Of a stretch of 64,000 nt of DNA, positions 1 through 8,324 are shown one piece after another; the stretch's first letter is position 1, and each line of letters begins with the position of its first letter. Both the position numbers and the translations under genes were made by a program. Location of the stretch: NCBI RefSeq assembly GCF_002939385.1, contig NZ_MULI01000002.1, forward strand, positions 124,001-188,000. Direction: 5' to 3'. The stretch comes from Streptomyces sp. MH60. GTDB lineage: Bacteria > Actinomycetota > Actinomycetes > Streptomycetales > Streptomycetaceae. The notes beneath the pieces are model-generated. The model was not told where the DNA came from. It did no database searches and was given only the letters and a program-made list of their open reading frames with translations.

Positions 1-1459
1 CGGGCGCGGTGGCACGCCGGCGGGGCTGCGAACGGGTACCGACGACCACCCGGACACCGGGCGTGTTCGCCAGAGGGCTCAGGACGTGCCGGGCGATCGC
101 GTGCGCCTGGTCCGGGAGGGCCTCGTCGAGCGCGTCGAAGAGCAGGTTCACCGAACCCGCCCGCCCGACCAGCTCCTCGAAGGCCGCCGTGAACTTCTCC
201 GACGTCACCGGCTCCTCCGGCAGCGGCGGCGCCCCGTCGATGTCCGCCAGCACCTCCCGCAGATGGGCGGCCAGCGAATGGGCCGACTGCCCCCGGCAGC
301 TCAGCGCCGCGTGAATGCTCCCCGCCCGGGGCAGCGCCGCGGGGCTCAGGTCCGGGCCGAGGGTCTCCCGCCAGCTCGGCAGGGAGGTGAGGGCCAGCCG
401 GCCGAGGAGCGTGGTCTTTCCCGTGCCCGCCAGGCCCGTCACCGCCAGCAGCCCCTTGGGATGGGTGTCCATCCAGCGCACGATCCGGCTCAGCGCTTCC
501 CACCGGCCCGCGAAGTGGCGGCCGAGATGGCTGTTCTCCTCGAGAACGAACTGCTCCGCCTCGATCCAGGGCTTCCGCCGCGTCAGCACGGCCGGCGTGT
601 ACACCGGCCGGTCGGACTGATGGTAGTGGGGGTTGTCGAGGAAGTTGTTGGGCAGCGCCCTCACCTCCCGGCAGTCCGGCCGCTGCGCGGGTTCGTCCAG
701 ACCGTCGTCGGCGGCCCGCGCGTCCACGGCACGGCACAGATACGGCAGCGGCAGATACAGCGCGGACGGCTCGAAGGGGCGGGCCTGGTCGTCCGCCACG
801 AAGTCCGGCTTCGCCAGTGCTTCCTCCAGCCACGTCACCCAGCGGCCCGCCGGTACCTGCGCGTCCGCCCCCGAGGTGCCGATGACGGCGAAGCCCTTCC
901 GCCGGCTCTGCCGCGCCCGGACCACCGCGAAATCCCGCTCCAGCTCCACGGCGTGCCGCACCGCCTGGCCCAGGGAGTTGTAGCTCTGCGAGGAACAGGC
1001 ATCGATGATCAGCAGGGTGTCCGTCTCGTGCTCCGGCCGCAGCAGGAACCCCACCAGCTCGAGCAGGGACACGGCCCGGGCGGGGTCGAACTCGCCCGAC
1101 TGCCAAGAGTCGGCACAGGCGAGGAAGTAGCCCTCGTCGCCGCGCTGGACGCCGTGCCCCGTCCAGTAGAGGATCTTCCGCTGGGCGCCGTCGGACAGGA
1201 ACTCCTCCAGCCCGGCCCACAGCTGCCGCCGGGCCGCCCCGCCCCGGTCGGCCCGGAGGGTCTTGCCGAACCCCAGTCTCTCCCGCACCGTCTGCGTGAA
1301 GCGGTCACGGACCTCGGCCAGCTGCGGCCGGCCCAGCCTCTGCCGCTCCGCCGCGTCCGGATGGAGATACTCCGCGACGGCGACCGTGCCCACCAGGGAA
1401 GAAGAACGCCGCTCGGCCCTCAGTAACGTCAGCCGGCTGTCCGTGCCGCTTCGTACCAT
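1..1459 (-). CDS. Caspase-like protease fused to P-loop NTPase (3' partial)
   Basis: Reads leftward and leaves the window; 486 codons are visible from an ATG at 1457-1459. Residues ~85-200 form a caspase-like (peptidase C14) domain: YWTGHG supplies His102 and IIDACS supplies Cys155, the expected catalytic dyad. After a linker comes a STAND/NACHT-like NTPase: Walker A GLAGTGKTT at 342-350, Walker B LLFDALDEA ending near 447, and a sensor-type VVVGTR near 471-476. In known families this layout is a protease switch gated by a C-terminal sensor (often WD40 or TPR); that part would lie outside the window. Codon 12 is TTA (1424-1426), so translation probably needs the bldA tRNA. The start faces the gene at 1519 across 59 bp, so the two may share a control region. 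A role in cell death or phage defence is inference. Confidence 0.88.
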   Translation of the reverse strand, partial: MVRSGTDSRLTLLRAERRSSSLVGTVAVAEYLHPDAAERQRLGRPQLAEVRDRFTQTVRERLGFGKTLRADRGGAARRQLWAGLEEFLSDGAQRKILYWTGHGVQRGDEGYFLACADSWQSGEFDPARAVSLLELVGFLLRPEHETDTLLIIDACSSQSYNSLGQAVRHAVELERDFAVVRARQSRRKGFAVIGTSGADAQVPAGRWVTWLEEALAKPDFVADDQARPFEPSALYLPLPYLCRAVDARAADDGLDEPAQRPDCREVRALPNNFLDNPHYHQSDRPVYTPAVLTRRKPWIEAEQFVLEENSHLGRHFAGRWEALSRIVRWMDTHPKGLLAVTGLAGTGKTTLLGRLALTSLPSWRETLGPDLSPAALPRAGSIHAALSCRGQSAHSLAAHLREVLADIDGAPPLPEEPVTSEKFTAAFEELVGRAGSVNLLFDALDEALPDQAHAIARHVLSPLANTPGVRVVVGTRSQPRRRATAP

Positions 1460-1518
1460 GAGATCGACAGCACCCCCCGAAAGTGTCCACCACAGCCTAT
1501 TTACCAGTGGAGTTGACG

Positions 1519-2508
1519 ATGCGAGACCGATTTACCGTGGTTGGCCGGGCGACAGGCTGTCATCTCTTCGAAGGAGACGGCACCCGGCCCGTCGACGAGG
1601 ACAACATCCACGTCAAGTACACCCCCAAACGTGTGCAGTTCCCCGAGGAGATCGCCGCCTGGCGGCGCTCCATCGAAACGGAGGAGGAACGCAAGGAAGC
1701 CAGCGGGCTGCCCCACCGCTGGAACAACGCGCGCTTCGCGGTCGAGCGGGTCGTGGTCACCCGTACCCATCTGGCCGAGGACCCCGTCGTCTCCCTCACC
1801 CTGCGGGACGCCGACTACTTCGACTTCCTCACCACCTCGCTCAACCTCGACCGACGCCAGAAGAACGGCCTCACACTGCGCCAGCAGTACCTGGAAGGCA
1901 GCGACCCGGCCGACGCGCCCTCCTGGATGAACTGTAGCTTCGGCATCAACGTGGCCCTGGAAACCGGCAAGGACGGCAAGATGCTGTTCTCCCGGCGCAG
2001 CGCCCAGGTCGCCGGGCCCAACAGCGCACGGTGGAACTCCTCGGCCAACGAGGGCCTGGCCCAGCAGCACGACCTGCCCCGGGACGGCAGCCCGGTCAGC
2101 CTGCACGCGGTGGCGCGCCGTGCCCTCTTCGAGGAACTGGCCGTACACGACGGCGACAACACCCAAGTGGAACTGCTCGGATTCGGGCTCGACGTGATCA
2201 ACCACCAGTGGGCCGCGTTCTTCCGAGCGGTGACGCCCGAGCTCGACGAGCCGACACTGCGCCTGCGCTGGACACGTGGCGTCACCGACAAGTGGGAGCA
2301 CGACCGGTTCGAGTTCGTGGACGCCCGCCCGGAGTCGGTGCTCGGTTTCATCGCGGACGAGCCGGAGGAGCGGTGGACACCCTGCGCCCCGGCCCTCTTC
2401 TACCTCGCCCTGGTGCGCGGCGCCGTCGAGCGCGCCGGCGGCAACCCGGCCGCCCGGTTCGCCGTGGAGCGGGCCGAGCAGACGGTCATGGCGGAACGCG
2501 GTCTGTGA
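1519..2508 (+). CDS. Protein with degenerate Nudix-box motif, divergent partner of the caspase-NTPase
   Basis: 329 residues. I chose ATG 1519 because GTGGAG sits 6-10 bases upstream; an in-frame ATG at 1483 lacks such a site. No signal peptide or membrane segment. RALFEELAV at residues 201-209 resembles the REUxEExGU core of a Nudix box, but the conserved Gly is Ala and the upstream Glu is missing, so hydrolase activity is doubtful. The N-terminal ~150 residues are charged, with a DADYFDFLTTSLNL stretch and a WMNCSFGINVAL segment typical of actinobacterial proteins of unknown function. It is divergent from the caspase-NTPase, which suggests but does not prove a shared function (nucleotide-signal binding or partner protein). 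Family assignment is tentative. Confidence 0.75.
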   Translation: MRDRFTVVGRATGCHLFEGDGTRPVDEDNIHVKYTPKRVQFPEEIAAWRRSIETEEERKEASGLPHRWNNARFAVERVVVTRTHLAEDPVVSLTLRDADYFDFLTTSLNLDRRQKNGLTLRQQYLEGSDPADAPSWMNCSFGINVALETGKDGKMLFSRRSAQVAGPNSARWNSSANEGLAQQHDLPRDGSPVSLHAVARRALFEELAVHDGDNTQVELLGFGLDVINHQWAAFFRAVTPELDEPTLRLRWTRGVTDKWEHDRFEFVDARPESVLGFIADEPEERWTPCAPALFYLALVRGAVERAGGNPAARFAVERAEQTVMAERGL

Positions 2509-2687
2509 CTCGGAGCCCCGGTCTGCAACCACCGACCGCGCCCCGCTGTCGGGACGGCACGCGGTCGCCACTCCTCGCCTGAAGGAGCACGGCTCTTCGA
2601 TCACCTCGACCGGCAACGTACGTGGACCCGAGCCCGACCCCGACAAGGGTCCGAGCTCGGGCGAAGACCGCCGCGTCCGCGAGGCTC

Positions 2688-3194
2688 CTAGTCGGTGTCG
2701 GCGGTCATGCGCTGAACAGCTTGTTCGCCGATTCGGCGGCGAAGCTGGCGCTGGAGCTCGGCGCGGGCGATCTGCTTCTTGAACTGGCCTTCGTAAGCGG
2801 CCACCTTGGACAGGCCGACGACGCCGTGCTTGCTGGCCACGTACGCGGGAGCGCCGGGGATCGCGTACAGGCCGCCGTTGGAAGCGACGTTGACGATCGC
2901 CCCGCCGCCGTCCTGCTTCATCACGGGCAGTTCGTATTTCAGGCGCAGCCATGTGCCGGTCAGGTTGACTCGCAGCACGCGTTCCCACTCGTGAACCGGC
3001 ATCTCCGTGAGGATGTGACCGGTCGAGGGTATTCCCGCGTTGTTCACCGCGAAGTCGGGCCCGCCGAACGTTGCCGCGACTTGAGTCACGGCCCGCCGCA
3101 CGGAGAGCTCATCGCCGATGTCGACGGCCACGGCCTCTGCCCGGCCGCCCTCCTCCGCGATCAGGCCCACGGTCTGGCGGGCGTAACCGCTCAC
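2688..3194 (-). pseudogene. SDR oxidoreductase remnant, truncated at both ends
   Basis: 168 codons from a GTG at 3192-3194. The middle is clear short-chain dehydrogenase sequence: a VNNAGI motif near residue 50, IVNVAS as the Ser strand, and YVASK as the catalytic Tyr/Lys. The N-terminal Rossmann TGxxxGIG strand (~40 residues) is absent, and after VVGLSK the sequence changes to an unrelated basic tail (AAYEGQFKKQ onward) where the family continues to a VNAVCPG strand. The GTG overlaps the TGA of the upstream gene (GTGA), so it may still be translated by coupling, but it should not bind NAD(P) normally. I read it as a decayed or recombined gene. Confidence 0.7.
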
Positions 3195-3508
3195 GCCAGC
3201 GGCTCGTGGTTGACCCAGACCGCCTTGTACGGGTGGCTGCTCTGCCAGCGCCTGATCAGGTCGACGGCCCCGGGCATGGCGAAGGTCGCGTTCAGGGCGT
3301 CGACATCGGCCAGGCGCAGTTGCAGGACGGCGCTGGCGATGGCCACCGGGGCGTGATCGTCGCCCGGGACGCGGATGTGGTGCCGGGCGGCGAAAGACTC
3401 GACCAGACCGGACTCCGCCACGAGCTGCCCGAACTCCCTGAGGTACTGGTCCAGCTCACTCGCGGGAATCGGATTGTCGAACGCTACGATCATCGTGTGG
3501 TGAATCAT
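3191..3508 (-). CDS. Small Dabb/EthD-like alpha-beta barrel protein
   Basis: 105 residues from ATG 3506-3508 with GAAGG 2-6 bases upstream. It opens MIHHTMIVAF and shows a conserved-looking HPYKAVWVN segment near the end, in size and pattern like the ferredoxin-fold dimeric Dabb/EthD-type proteins that accompany small oxidoreductases. No signal or membrane segment. Its TGA overlaps the GTG of the SDR remnant by four bases, so the pair probably formed one operon. The open frame continues far upstream of the ATG, but that extension is Arg/Pro-rich and not protein-like. Function unknown; the family call is by pattern only. Confidence 0.6.
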   Translation of the reverse strand: MIHHTMIVAFDNPIPASELDQYLREFGQLVAESGLVESFAARHHIRVPGDDHAPVAIASAVLQLRLADVDALNATFAMPGAVDLIRRWQSSHPYKAVWVNHEPLA

Positions 3509-3599
3509 GCCTTCAGAGAACAGGCGTTTTCCGGTCCTGTCCAAGACCCGTCGGCTCTCGTTCCATGCCTGACAGGAATGGAACGGACGGTAGTCTTCT

Positions 3600-4320
3600 C
3601 GGTATGCCCGAGCTGGAGACCGACCAGCGAGCTGGAGTACTTCGTCGCAGTGCGATCCGGCGCCCGCCAGGTGGGCATCCTCTTCGGCGGAGCCACCGAC
3701 CGCGCCGACCACGTCCGCGACGGCGCCTATGTCACCCTGCTGTAACCGCCGTTCGGCGACATGAGCGGCCTGGATCACGAAACCCTGTAGGTCGAAGACC
3801 GTGTCGCGGTCCTGCCCCGTTCGCTCGCCCAGCCCGTGCGCGCCCAACCGCGACGGGCACCATGCCGCCCTGAGCGACGAGCAACCGAAGAAGTCGCCGC
3901 CCTTCCATGTCCGGACACCTGGCATGCTTGCCGCTGCCGCCTTCGCGTTCCCCTGCTGGTGCGGCCCCTGGTGGTTCGACGGTGCCCACGTCCGCGACAC
4001 CGATCTCTGTAGGCCGCAGACGACGTCGTCATCACCGGGTTCCGTACCGGCCTTGTCGCTCTGGCGGCCGCTGTCACCGACGGCATGGGGATCTGGTACG
4101 CCCACTACACCTACGCACGCCGAGAACGGGGAGCCCATCGACTGGGCTCGGCTGCCCGTGATGGACAAGGTCTGGAACGACACCGGTGCCGACAACGGCG
4201 GCTTCGTCCAGGAGGTGACCGCACCTGCGCTGAGCCGCGTCCGTCGGGCCGGCCGTACCATCGGCGGTCGGGCCGCCCTGTTCGCCTTCAATCCCTACGC
4301 TGCTGTACCGGGCCCGGCTT
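3600..4320 (+). pseudogene. Decayed coding stretch, frame changes several times
   Basis: Short protein-like runs occur in different plus-strand frames: an ELEYFVAVRSGARQVGILFG segment ending at a TAA near 3745, an ADDVVITGFRTGLVALAAAV segment near 4017-4075, and a WARLPVMDKVWNDTG segment near 4145-4190. None has a start plus a full-length frame. I read this as one or two genes broken by frameshifts. No family is recognisable. Confidence 0.35.
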
Positions 4321-4522
4321 CCCGGGGGTCCCCGTTCGGTCGCGTCAGCCCCTCGTCCACGGGCAGGCGCCGGGCCGGCTCCGTCTGGTCCAGCTCGTAA
4401 TGGTGTCGGCATTCCTCGCACCGCACCCCGTCCACCAGTACGCCGGTCTCCTCGGTCTCCCCGTTGGGGCAGTCCGAGCCGTCCCCGCGCCCCGAACATG
4501 CCTGCATTCGCGCATCGGCCAT
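4295..4522 (-). CDS. Small zinc-ribbon-like protein
   Basis: 75 residues if started at the ATG 4520-4522; a second in-frame ATG lies 5 codons downstream. It carries two cysteine pairs: CSGRGDGSDC near residues 9-18 and CEEC near 34-37, spaced like a treble-clef or zinc-ribbon metal site. The Cys-containing half is followed by a Glu/Pro/Arg-rich tail. The upstream ribosome binding site is weak. It resembles the many tiny unannotated zinc-finger proteins of Streptomyces; role unknown. It could also be chance coding, but the cysteine layout makes a real gene more likely. Confidence 0.45.
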   Translation of the reverse strand: MADARMQACSGRGDGSDCPNGETEETGVLVDGVRCEECRHHYELDQTEPARRLPVDEGLTRPNGDPREAGPGTAA

Positions 4523-4894
4523 AACGTTGACCGTGCTCCGGGCCCGGACAGGCCGGGGAGTGGGCGTATAGGGGCGCACAGGCGTACTACACCGGTCGCG
4601 TCACCCCAAAACCCGCCAATCACCCCACAAGCCAGCCTGACGGACCCTCCCCGCCGACGGTGGCGCCGAAGTGCCGCCTGACGGGCGGCCAGTGGCCGCG
4701 GTGCCTCCAGCTGGCCCCTTTCTTCACGCCCATGGAATCGTCGCAGGAGCGTCACACGGGCTGCGCACAGCCTTACGAAAGTCCCGTTAGCGTGACTGGC
4801 TGCTCGATCCCCATGTGAATCCCGCGTATTGCAGCCAGGCCGTGGCCCGGGTGAGCCGACGGTGCAGTGGAACAGGAAGACCGGTAGACCGCAG
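4523..4894. other. Intergenic, nothing recognised
   Basis: About 370 bases between the zinc-ribbon gene and the SCO2400-type gene. No protein-like frame, convincing promoter or repeat was seen. It presumably carries the outward promoters of both neighbours. Confidence 0.4.
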
Positions 4895-5779
4895 ATGGAT
4901 TACTGCTCCTCATGTCGTCGGCACCTCAACGGCGCCCTGGTGTGCCCCGGGTGCGGCGCCTACGCCCCGGACATCGACCCGCGCGCTGGCGGAGACACCG
5001 GAGTCATAGGTGACACAAGTGGCATAGGTGGCATCGGTGAGGCCGCGGGCGCGGGGCCGTGCGCCGCCTGGCCCTCGCCCGCCATCGAGCCCGCCCTCGC
5101 CCCCGTATCCGCGCCCGTCCCTCGTGCCGGCACGGGTGCCGCGGACATCGACGTCACGGACGGGCCGCCCACGCGGCAGACGGGGCGGGCGGCCCGTCGC
5201 CGCCAACTGGCCCGCTGGAAGAAGAACAAGCGCCGCGCAGTCGTCGCGAGTGCAGTCGCCATCGTCGGCGGCGGTCTGACCATCGCCTCGGTGGACCGGC
5301 ACTCCGAGCACCGGGCCGAGGCCGCCACCGCCTCGGACAACCGGACCCCGTCCGTCTCGCCGGAGCGGACCCCCGGGCAGGGGCCCCCGACGACCACCGC
5401 ACCGACCGCCCCGGAGCGCGCACAGGGGCCGGCGCCCGTCTCCGGCCCGGCGCAGCCGCAGGCGCGCCCGTCGACGGACAGTGCCGAGCCGCGGCAGCCC
5501 GTAGAGTCCCGGCACCGTTCGACGGCGACGGCCCCGCCGCAGAGCAACGACACCACCCCTTCCGGGACCACCGAGGTCCCGACGACCGCACGGCCCCGGC
5601 CGGACACCACCGCCCCGGCCTCCGGCGACACGCCCCCGGAGGACACGGACCCCGCGACGCGGCAGCCGCCGGCCACCTCCGCGCCCGGCGACGGCAGCGA
5701 CGAGGACGCGCCCCGGACACCACCCGCGGCGGAACCGTCGTCGCCGCAGCTCTGTCTGCTGGTGGTGTGCCTCGGCTGA
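4895..5779 (+). CDS. SCO2400-family zinc-ribbon membrane protein
   Basis: 294 residues from ATG 4895. The N-terminus MDYCSSCRRHLNGALVCPGC has two CxxC pairs (Cys4/7 and 17/20), the hallmark of the Streptomyces SCO2400 family. A basic stretch (RRRQLARWKKNKRR, ~101-114) precedes one membrane helix (~115-133). The remaining ~160 residues are low-complexity Pro/Thr/Ser/Asp/Glu and end in PQLCLLVVCLG. Topology is therefore a cytoplasmic zinc ribbon, one anchor, and an extended extracytoplasmic tail finishing in a short hydrophobic Cys motif. Function unknown. It stands alone and converges on the AraC gene. The 22 in-frame codons before the chosen ATG look non-coding. Confidence 0.85.
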   Translation: MDYCSSCRRHLNGALVCPGCGAYAPDIDPRAGGDTGVIGDTSGIGGIGEAAGAGPCAAWPSPAIEPALAPVSAPVPRAGTGAADIDVTDGPPTRQTGRAARRRQLARWKKNKRRAVVASAVAIVGGGLTIASVDRHSEHRAEAATASDNRTPSVSPERTPGQGPPTTTAPTAPERAQGPAPVSGPAQPQARPSTDSAEPRQPVESRHRSTATAPPQSNDTTPSGTTEVPTTARPRPDTTAPASGDTPPEDTDPATRQPPATSAPGDGSDEDAPRTPPAAEPSSPQLCLLVVCLG

Positions 5780-5825
5780 CCCGGGCGTCCCTGCCGTGGG
5801 CGGGTGGCGGACCGGCCCCGCACAG

Positions 5826-6767
5826 CTACGTGGCATCCGTTTCACGAGCAGCGGTCGCGGCGTAGTCGGTCGGGGTCCGGCCGTAGTACGTGCGGAAGAC
5901 GCGGGCGAAGTGGCCGCTGTCGGCGAACTGCCAGCGGGCGGCTATCTCCGTGACGGTCATGCGCGGGTGCGGTGCGACCAGCGCGCGGCCTGCTTCCTCG
6001 AGGCGTCGGCGCCGGATGTAGGTGCTCAGCGTCCGGCCTTCCCTGGCGAAAGCCCGTTGGAGGGTACGCGGGGAGACGTTCAGCTCCCGGGCGAGAGCCG
6101 AGGGGGACAGGGCGGGGTCGGTGAGCCGGCGGTCGGCCAGGTCCCGCGCGGCTTGGGCCAGGGCCGGTGACAACAGGGGCTCCACGTCGTCCAGGCCGCC
6201 CCCGGCGGCGGCACGGGCCAACTCGGCCAGGGTGCCGCGGGCAGCGTCGACTCCGGCCGGCCCGAGACGGTCCAGCATCCGGCCCACCATGGCGGCGTGC
6301 GCCGTCAGCAGCCGCACCTCGGCGGTGTCGCCCGGACCGGAGGCCGGCCCGCCCCGTCCGGGCCGCACCTCTGCGGCGGGCAGGACGAGTACCTGCACGA
6401 CGGTGTGCGGCGCCGCGGAGAAGTGGGACAGTCTTCCCCTCTGTACCAGCAGGCGACCGGCCGGTGCCGTGTGCTCGGCTCCTCCTGGTTCCTCGAACCG
6501 CCAGGTCCCCCGGTGGACGATCCACAGGCGTACGTGATCGTCGGCCCCGACCCGTCGGCCCGCCGTCCGCAGGGCGGCCGCGGTCTCGAAGCGGTTGAAC
6601 ATCATGTCCCGCACCCGGAACCCGCGGGACCGCGCCGAGAAGCCGGACACGGTCGTCCGGCGGAAGGGTGCCAGCGCGAAGGTCTCGCCCATCCGGCTCC
6701 GCCACTCGTGTGCGAAGTCGCTGAAGGCGTTCGCGCCGCTCACGTCCGCCGAGAAGGTGCCGCTCAT
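5826..6767 (-). CDS. AraC-family transcriptional regulator
   Basis: 313 residues. The N-terminal ~170 residues are the ligand-binding/cupin-like domain of the AraC/AraL_C type (Phe-Arg-rich start, then a VRLWIVHRGTWRFEE strand). The last ~95 residues hold the two helix-turn-helix units: LSPSALARELNVSPRTLQRAF and the second around MTVTEIAARWQFADSGHFAR, followed by the FRTYYGRTPTDY signature. It is divergent from the SDR-like gene at 6908 over 140 bp, so it most likely controls that gene and itself. The inducer is not predictable. Confidence 0.92.
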   Translation of the reverse strand: MSGTFSADVSGANAFSDFAHEWRSRMGETFALAPFRRTTVSGFSARSRGFRVRDMMFNRFETAAALRTAGRRVGADDHVRLWIVHRGTWRFEEPGGAEHTAPAGRLLVQRGRLSHFSAAPHTVVQVLVLPAAEVRPGRGGPASGPGDTAEVRLLTAHAAMVGRMLDRLGPAGVDAARGTLAELARAAAGGGLDDVEPLLSPALAQAARDLADRRLTDPALSPSALARELNVSPRTLQRAFAREGRTLSTYIRRRRLEEAGRALVAPHPRMTVTEIAARWQFADSGHFARVFRTYYGRTPTDYAATAARETDAT

Positions 6768-6907
6768 CGTTGTCGCGAATCTCCCGTTCGGGCTGACGCG
6801 CCGGTCCGAGGCGCCGAGACCACATGCTTCCTACCGTTGTTCCGGCACGCATCGAAGATCCGACATCCGCGGTCCGGAAGTCGATACAAGGATAACGAGG
6901 TGGGGAA

Positions 6908-7633
6908 TTGAGCACGCTCGCCATCGTGGGCGCAGGCCCGCAACTGGGGCGCGCGATCGGCCGGCGGTTCGCCGCCGAAGGGGTCGACGTGGCGCTGATC
7001 GCCCGCAGCCGTACGACGCTGCAGGCGGTGGCCGACGACCTGTCCGACATGGGCGTGCGGGCCGAGGCGTTCCCCGCCGACGTGACCGACCGTCCCGCTC
7101 TGCACGCGGCGCTCACCGCCGCCGAGGAGCGGCTGGGACCGATCGACATACTCGAGTACTCGCCCGCGCCGTCCCCGGCCGACCTGAGCCGGGCGCCGCT
7201 GGTCGAGGCCACGAAGGTCACCGTCGACTCGGTTCTGGCCCAGCTGGACCTCTATCTGCTCGGGGGCGTGGCAGCGGTGCAGCACGTCCTGCCCGGCATG
7301 CTGGAGCGCGGCACGGGGACGATCCTGATCAGCAGCGGGGCGGGGTCGGGGCCGATGATCGCCCCGCACGTGGCGAACGTCCAGATCGCCACCGGCGGGA
7401 TGCGCAACTGGATCCTCAACCTGCACGCGGCGCTGTCCGGCACCGGCGTCTACGCCGCGCACGTGGCGATCGCCGCCTTCATCGGCCAAGGGGGCCACGA
7501 CTCCCAGCCGCAGACGATCGCCGAAGCCTACTGGCGGCTGCACACCGGACGCACCGAAGCCGAGCTGGTCATCCAGGATCTGCCGGACGACTACCTGGAA
7601 CGGGGTTTGGCGGACAAGTTCGTCGAGCCCTGA
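6908..7633 (+). CDS. SDR-fold protein lacking the catalytic Tyr-Lys pair
   Basis: 241 residues from a TTG start (6908) with AGGTGGGG just upstream. The N-terminal Rossmann motif is present (VGAGPQLGRAIG, residues ~7-18), and a LISSGAG strand carries the Ser position. Where the family has YxxxK the sequence reads ANVQIATGGMRN, so both Tyr and Lys are missing. It probably binds a dinucleotide but may not be a classical dehydrogenase; such members can be reductases with altered chemistry or binding proteins. It is divergent from the AraC regulator, its likely controller. A short rightward unit with no downstream partner. Confidence 0.85.
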   Translation: MSTLAIVGAGPQLGRAIGRRFAAEGVDVALIARSRTTLQAVADDLSDMGVRAEAFPADVTDRPALHAALTAAEERLGPIDILEYSPAPSPADLSRAPLVEATKVTVDSVLAQLDLYLLGGVAAVQHVLPGMLERGTGTILISSGAGSGPMIAPHVANVQIATGGMRNWILNLHAALSGTGVYAAHVAIAAFIGQGGHDSQPQTIAEAYWRLHTGRTEAELVIQDLPDDYLERGLADKFVEP

Positions 7634-8109
7634 GCCGCCGGCGGCTGCACGGCCGGGCCGGGCCGGGCGGAGGGCGGCCTGCCTGGTGCCGGGCACCGGG
7701 TCGGCGAGTTCCCGCCGGCGGGTGCCGGCCTGCTGCCCGGCGCAGGCGTGATTCACGGCCCCGCGGCCCGCGAGATCGCGCCGGACTCGCCCTGCGCGGC
7801 GCCGTCACGGCGGCCGCGGTACGGGGTGTGCCCTCGTCGGGTGCGACCAGTGACAACGCGCCAGTGCGTCGCCGCGACGATTCAGGGTCGGGGCGGCGAC
7901 GGTCGACATGGCGGTGGGCCCGGAACGCAGTGGGTCGGGCATCGACGCGGCGCGGAGGCCGGGAGTCGGCGGACGCAGGCCGCGTCGTTCGCGCCGGTCA
8001 GCGCTGCGGTTCCCACGTCGTGATCCAGCGGGGTTCTTACGGACCTGCGGTCTCTCTTGCGCAGTGTCTGCTCAGGTCTCCGGAAGTTCCACACCGTCGA
8101 CGCAGACGT
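7634..8109. other. Non-coding stretch with no clear feature
   Basis: Between the SDR-like gene and the esterase remnant. GC-rich, with only frames that shadow each other; no protein-like run, hairpin or repeat that I can support. Confidence 0.4.
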
Positions 8110-8285
8110 GGTCCCCTGTGTTGCGAGCTGGGGGCCGAACTCGGCTGCGGCGTGGTCCACCAGCCACCGGGCGGCCGCTTCGCAGTCGTCGGGTCCGGCG
8201 GGGGAGGGGTGTTCCGGTGCCAGGCGGTACTCCACGCTCACCACGGCCAGCCGTGCCTGCACGGCAAGCGATGCGCTGAGGAAAG
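8110..8285 (-). pseudogene. Alpha/beta-hydrolase (HSL-type esterase) fragment
   Basis: A ~57-codon run reading leftward contains [20 protein letters not shown] followed by [17 protein letters not shown], the unmistakable segment after the oxyanion HGGG motif in hormone-sensitive-lipase-type esterases. Neither the HGGG, the GDSAGG nucleophile elbow nor the rest of the enzyme is present. It directly follows the regulator fragment at 8325-8614, so two partial genes have been joined by deletion. Confidence 0.6.
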
Positions 8286-8324
8286 GACCGCACCGCCGTG
8301 GGGGAGTGACCCGGGGCCCGCCCG

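Noticed and set aside
86..1426. Long plus-strand open frame over the caspase-NTPase gene
   Set aside because: Composition is Arg/Pro/Gln-rich shadow; the minus strand encodes clear caspase and Walker motifs.
1501..2988. 495-codon minus-strand open frame
   Set aside because: Antisense to the Nudix-like gene and lacks any domain; typical high-GC shadow.
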